DNA from: Guadua angustifolia | Taxonomy: Eukaryota > Streptophyta > Magnoliopsida > Poales > Poaceae | Assembly: GCA_036346375.1 (NCBI GenBank) | Contig: CM070504.1 | Coordinates: 6,569,890 to 6,633,889, forward strand | Direction of reading: 5' to 3' | DNA: 64,000 bases | Shown here: positions 59,095-64,000 of the stretch, in pieces | Layout: each line of letters begins with the position of its first letter | How positions within the stretch are numbered: the stretch's first letter is position 1 | Position numbers and translations under genes: made by a program | The notes under the pieces: model-generated | Seen by the model: the letters and a program-made list of their open reading frames with translations, nothing else | Told to the model about the DNA's origin: nothing | The model's database searches: none

Positions 59095-62000
59095 TCATTT
59101 CTCAACAATAAACTCCTGAATCTCTATTCCAGTGTGACGGGCACCGCCCTGCTTCCTCACCAAAACTTCATCACCAACTTTCAGTGAAGTCACAGGAATA
59201 GCAGTTGTTCCACTAGATCCTGCATCAGGCAATCATACAGTCCCAGAATAAGTTGATTGAAAAAGACTCATGGCTGCTAACCCCAAGGTATCCCAGACAT
59301 AGCTAAATCTAGGAGTGTATCAGAGAACTCAAGAAAAACATTGCATTAGTTATACAAAAATGTTGCATAGTTTGCACAAAAAATTTTCCATTGAAACTTT
59401 GTACATGTTGATTCTCAGTGTTGCATATAGTATTTTTTTAAGGTAGTGTTACATACAGATAACTATCCGTAGACATTTGAACTGTAACGTTTCCTTTTTA
59501 AACTACTGGCACACATCACACAGAAATAAGTAAATTTTATGGCTTGTTATAATTACAACTCCAAAATAAATTTACCATGTTATCTTCAAAATTTGGGGTA
59601 TAATGGGTTTACCTCTGTCAGGAGTGATAAGTGCAACTGTCTCTGCATTTTGCAGGAAAATGCTATATATATCACTTCTAGAGTTCTCCTGCAGCAAGAC
59701 CAAAAATGCCATGAAATTGAAAATGAATGTACAGCTGTCATTAGAAGGAAGATCATTTATATGTACCTTTGCTTCAACAAGGATGAGAGGCCTTGATTCA
59801 ATCTTCACACGGCCAACAATTGCAGTTCGCCACAACCCATTTTGATTAACAATGATTACTTCCCTACCTGATTGTAGCTCCGAGAGGTAGCTAGTTTTGT
59901 CCCCAGGGACTGCAACATATGCATGCACAGGCCCCTAAAAATGGAGAACAGATCTGTAGATGTCTTTGCTGCATTGTAATACCTGCAATAGCTTACTGCA
60001 ATCTAAATCGCTGAAATGTTACCGCATTGACCCTGAAAGGCCTGCTTGCAATGTAGTTTGTCTCCAAGCATTCAGAGTGAACAAGGAACATTCCTCTCGC
60101 ATAGGAGCCAACCTGAAAACAAAATACAATCTATTACTTTAGAGGCAGATCAGTAGTCTAGTGCACATGTGGATGCTTGGAACTGGTAACATGCCATGTA
60201 TTTCTATTAGGGGCACAATGACACATTCATGTGGATGCTTTTAACCAATCCTGTGCAGGATACAATTTTAATTTTCCTTTTATTTTTTCTTTGGAAGCAA
60301 CAGTAAACAAGTGAGAGATAAACACAAACCAGAAGGCCTTCACCAGGTCGCATGATACTGCAAAGATCCACACAAACACGATCACCCATACCAACAACTT
60401 CAACCTTTGATACAGTAGCCTTTGTCAATGGTAATTGACTCTTTTCCTCGTTCCTTCTGTCAAAATAATCCTGAGTGATTGAACGAGAAAACAAACGTCC
60501 GGTAAATCGTACAATCAGATAAATGATAAGTAGTGATCACAGCAGAAGATTGCATTTTGAGTTCTGTACACATATTTAGATACAAGGGCGGATTTAGGCC
60601 CATAGCTAGGTGGGCTTCAGCCCTGGGCGTGGGCCGCATGTTGGACTGGAGATCGCTTGGGCCTGCCCGTTTGTTCTGTTTAGCTGGCCAATGTCTCCCA
60701 CGCAGTTCCGCGCCACGACCCTACAACCGCATGCCTGCCGGCCACGGACCGACTCGCCTGTCTTGCCATCAATACTCCACGCAAGGCGCACGGGCGGATT
60801 TAGCCATTTAGGCCCATGGCATTGACTGGGTGGGAGAAGCCATTTACCATCTTCTCAGTGGCGGGCACGCGGTAGTATACGAGTATGTTTACCTAAATAA
60901 CATAACAAATGTGTACTAGTAGGCCCATGGCATTGGCTGGGTCCATACTAGTATACTACCATCTAGTTTATTCATTATTTAGGTAAACATCACACCCTCT
61001 AACTCAATATTTTATTATGTTTTTATGTCATAGTGGATTATATGGTTAAATTTACGTACCAATCATGTATTTGTGTTCCAATTTTTTTTAATTTTTTGGT
61101 GTGCTTTGTTTTTACTATTTGTACATAGTTTAGTGCATTATATTTTAGCCCGGGGCTTGACGAGATCTGGCTCCGCCACTGTTTAGATATATACACAGCC
61201 ATATATGTAACTGTGCATGAGTTACACAGACAAGGCCGTGTTAAACACCAAAGAAATTTGAAAAGAGTTGTGGTAAAATACCTTGAGTTTAATAATGTCA
61301 TCCATGTCCTCTACTTTAAGTACTACTCCATCAAGCCCTTGCTCCAAGGCCTGAAAAATGAGTATCAGAAATCTTGAAACAACCTCATACAATATAATTA
61401 GTGACAATACATAACATGATTATATACAAATATGCTGTTGTATGTTGAAATGAAACCTCTTGATAATTACCTCAAGAAAAACTTGAGCCTCAGTTGAGTT
61501 TGTCGAAACAGCCAATACCGTTCCCCTACATCCCTGGAATGCAGCAACTATATTTTCTGCAGGTATAACCTATGAGATTACAGTTTTGTTTGCAAGTCAA
61601 TGGTCAGATATGAGACATTAAGGGGAAAAAAGAAGCCGATGGCACCAATATATCATAAAGAATATAAAGTGTAATGAGTTATGCACACTCTTACACACCC
61701 TTGATGAAATCCAAGTAAGTTCTTCAAATGAACAAAAAGATATGCAAGGATAACCAAACAGTTTAGAGTGCTGTGTTATAAAATGTAGTATGATGACTTA
61801 TCTCAATATACCAATTCAAACTAACATGTATCTCATAAAAATCACAACTTCAAAATAAGTTCCATGATCCATACTATGGCATAGATAAAAAAGGATGCAT
61901 TGAAATTGCAATGTTCAATTTTCCAACCTGCCAACCACCTCGAAAGTCTATCACAGTGTTCTCTACATCCACATTGTCTGGTTGTATGAGTTCCAGTTCT

Positions 62001-63044
62001 TTTGGGAAGAAACTTCAGAAATGACTGCAACCTTTTGATTCTCCTCGTCGAAAATGTCCAGGCCATTAATAAAGAGAGGATGGATGCGAGCAGTTGCTGC
62101 AAAATCCCCACAAAAAATACTGAGCTATCAACTACTGAAATATAAGAAAGATTAAATGCTTGCTCAAGCATATCAAGCATATGAATCTATGCTGCATTAG
62201 TTTAAAGAAGAGCAACGCCTAGATATGTTTTTTTCCCCTCTTTTGCTTATGCCAAATCATTGAGTAAATGCCCATATCTTATTCAATTTCTGAAACTTCT
62301 ATATTTTAATTAGGCTAGTTGAACCAAATGACCAAATATCGCTGCTTGAAATAAACACAAAATTGCTCTCACACGACCAATCCTTGCCGATATCTTTGGA
62401 TCCAAAGAGGAAAGTGCTCCAACCCCTCTCCACGGCCGCCGTCATCACCTGACGGTTCTCGGTCCATATCCAAACAGTCTTCTTTGATTCTGCTGGCTCA
62501 GCAGGAGAAGCGCACATCTTGATAGACGGTAGACGCGGGCAAGCTGACGCTAATGCTGCATTAAAATCCCAACTCACGATCAATATTGCGACAGAGAAAT
62601 CAACAGTAGGGTGGGGGGCCCTAAATCCTAAATTCTTCATTCGATGCAAATAGTGAAATCGAGAACTGATGGAACACTTGATAAGATCTTAGACTGGTTT
62701 TATTTGTGACCGGTGGGTTATCAGGACATGTTAATGCTTGTGAAATCATCAAATCAAAGTGGATTCTTAGGATTCCTGAGCTTTTGGGTTAACGAAACTG
62801 AAAGCCTGTGAAAGAAGTTTGATCCCGATTTGGTTGTCCATGGACTATCCAAAATGGGGTCAGAACCCATGACAGGAATCGAGGAATCTACTTATGGGCA
62901 AGAAGCTCCTAAAAAACACCCAAGATAAAGAGGATTTGGTGATAGCAAACAGCGCAGAAATGGAAGATTTGCGGTACCTGTTCTTTCGGGGGCATGGAAG
63001 CAAGCTAGCGCTTTGGCAGAGCCCAAGGAGGAGAAGACTGCCAT
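59095..63044 (-). CDS. 3-dehydroquinate synthase class II (archaeal-type) homologue, apparent frameshift in exon 3
   Basis: Homologue of the archaeal DHQS family (PF01959), as in At3g28760; its plant function is not settled, since AroB-type DHQS serves the shikimate pathway. Exons (5'->3', minus): 63044-62978, 62555-62373, 62096-61928, 61569-61471, 61350-61282, 60470-60330, 60112-60023, 59934-59767, 59688-59613, 59219-59095. Expected length 395 residues. Seen: MAVFSSLGSAKALACF leader (short, possibly plastid-targeting), KKTVWIWTENRQVMTAAVER, ARIHPLFINGLDIFDEENQK, VSKVEVVGMGDRVCVDLCSI, SYARGMFLVHSECLETNYIA, HAYVAVP, C-terminus GGARHTGIEIQEFIVEK. In exon 3 the frame slips by one base near 62001-62006 (one C short after EVSS); all other exons keep frame only if a base is restored there. 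Either a sequencing/assembly error or a pseudogene. A hAT element lies in intron 5. Confidence 0.88.
60584..61181. mobile_element. hAT element in intron 5 of the dehydroquinate synthase homologue
   Basis: The left end is CAAGGGCGGATTTAGGCCC; the inverted right end is CAGTGGCGGAGCCAGATCTC. The perfect 8-bp duplication TTTAGATA lies at 60576-60583 and 61182-61189. 598 bp, no transposase. The left-end phrase recurs inside ('gggcggatttagcc' near 60792) and 'aggcccatggcattg(g/a)ctgggt' occurs twice, so it contains an internal partial duplication. It sits between exons 5 and 6 and does not disturb the splice sites. Confidence 0.85.
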
Positions 63045-64000
63045 CACATATACTTGCACTCACGCGGTCACACCCACCCACCCCCAAAAAAAAATTTCTG
63101 TCTCTTCCACCAGTTTTCTGGGTTGGATGAAGCTGTGGAGCAGGAGCCCAAGGCTGCAGCAGAGGTGGAAATCAGGCAGCACCCCTATCCGCCACTCGCG
63201 GAGCAGGCGACGGCGTGGAAGCGCAGGCCCAGAGTCGATGGGGAAGAAGCGTGGGTTGCCGTAGGCTCTTCTGTCTGGGCCGACCGTACGGTGCGGCCCA
63301 AAATGAGTTGGAGACTGTGCCGAGTGGGGACACACACGTGGTTCACTGCGCGATTGCATGGGATTTTCGGCAAGTTGCCGTGCGTTCCGGTTACACGGAA
63401 CGGAGCAGATGGTTCGTGACTCAACGACGCTTCTTTATCTCTAGAGCTGGGATGGGATTGTCCTACCCATCCAACAGTCAGAGACGGATCTACAGGTCAC
63501 GGTATACCCTATAGATTTGGCCACGGTATGCTCTATAGATTTAGTCTAATAATACCTTCTATTAAAGCTTGCAAGGTTTCGACTCAATGAGGCTATCCAC
63601 CTGTCCCTGCAAATTACGAATAGATCTCTGCAAATTACGAATAGGTCCTTCGCGATTTTTTGAAAGGGCAAGATTTCCTTTTCCGAATCGCGTTTGGGTC
63701 CCTCGTGCGCCGTTTTGCGGAAAAAACCTCCCGTAAAATTCAAATCGCGAACAAGCCCTTTTCTAATTTTTCAGGGATAGCGACAGTCCAAAACGTAACA
63801 TTTAAGTCCTTGCTCTTTACGTTTAGGTCCTTTCTCCGTTTTTCTCGAGAAAAAAGTTTTCGTCACCAGAAAAATTTGTTCAGCTCTATCTCTAGACTTT
63901 TTCCCTTCGTTCTTTCCGGAAAAAATATTTTCGTGCTCTGTTTTCCTCGTTTTTCCCGAAAAAAATGTTTTCGTGCTCCGTTTTTCCCGGAAAAAATGTT
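63045..64000. other. Upstream flank of the dehydroquinate synthase homologue; edge of another repeat
   Basis: 63045-63470 should hold the promoter and 5' UTR of the minus-strand gene; no TATA box stands out. At 63479 'cagagacggatctacagg' looks like a hAT terminus (CAGNGNCGGATC). 63570-64000 is repetitive, with 'aaaaaatgttttcgtgctc' phrases repeated every ~45-55 bp at the end, and continues beyond the window. The overlapping open frames here have no recognisable domains. Confidence 0.4.

Overview
The window is nuclear DNA from a grass (Poaceae). Five genes are recognised: a sucrose transporter of the SUT1 type, a glutaredoxin-domain protein, an HD-Zip I transcription factor, a class VII receptor-like cytoplasmic kinase and an archaeal-type (class II) 3-dehydroquinate synthase homologue. 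Multi-exon genes with GT/AG introns, GC-rich first exons, long AT-rich spacers and typical grass transposons (Tourist, Stowaway, CACTA, hAT, solo LTRs) all point the same way. By eye the SUT1 protein is nearest to panicoid grasses. The order SUT1 - HD-Zip I - kinase matches my recollection of the rice chromosome 3 SUT1 region, so this looks like a conserved gene block whose spacers have filled with transposons.

Layout. 1-2.9 kb: AT-rich repeat, small inverted-repeat elements and the SUT1 promoter. 2.93-8.36 kb (+): SUT1, 14 coding exons, all joining in frame. 8.9-9.9 kb: AT-rich repeat element. 10.9-11.9 kb (-): intronless glutaredoxin-like gene. 12-23.4 kb: spacer with a PIF-like element, an antisense LINE fragment between ~100-bp direct repeats, a 3.07-kb CACTA element carrying a long hairpin, and a Tourist MITE. 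23.5-25.6 kb (+): HD-Zip I gene, 3 exons. 25.6-55.4 kb: intergenic and TE-rich. It holds a foldback element, small hAT elements, a Copia LTR split by a hAT element that itself contains a solo LTR with a G-box minisatellite, a 5.9-kb hAT element carrying pieces of host genes, LTR-retrotransposon debris and AT-rich satellites. 55.5-58.3 kb (+): receptor-like cytoplasmic kinase, 6 exons. 59.1-63.0 kb (-): class II 3-dehydroquinate synthase homologue, 10 exons, with one apparent frameshift and a hAT insertion in an intron. 63-64 kb: spacer and the probable edge of another element.

The genes are not an operon or pathway cluster. SUT1 would load sucrose across the plasma membrane. The glutaredoxin-like protein and the kinase both have N-termini suited to membrane anchoring by acylation. 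HD-Zip I is a nuclear regulator. The dehydroquinate synthase homologue has a short N-terminal extension that could be a plastid transit peptide.

The most unusual things are: (1) a hAT transposon (40296-46174, intact 8-bp target duplication) that has captured fragments of a cytosolic GAPDH gene and an intron-containing plastid sigma-factor gene; (2) nine perfect CACGTG G-boxes at ~52-bp spacing in a 104-bp tandem repeat inside a solo LTR; (3) a short LINE-like insertion in SUT1 whose target duplication copied the splice acceptor itself; (4) an apparent one-base deletion in the dehydroquinate synthase homologue and a Trp-to-Leu change in SUT1. All family assignments rest on reading the sequence and remembered family features; no database search was run.
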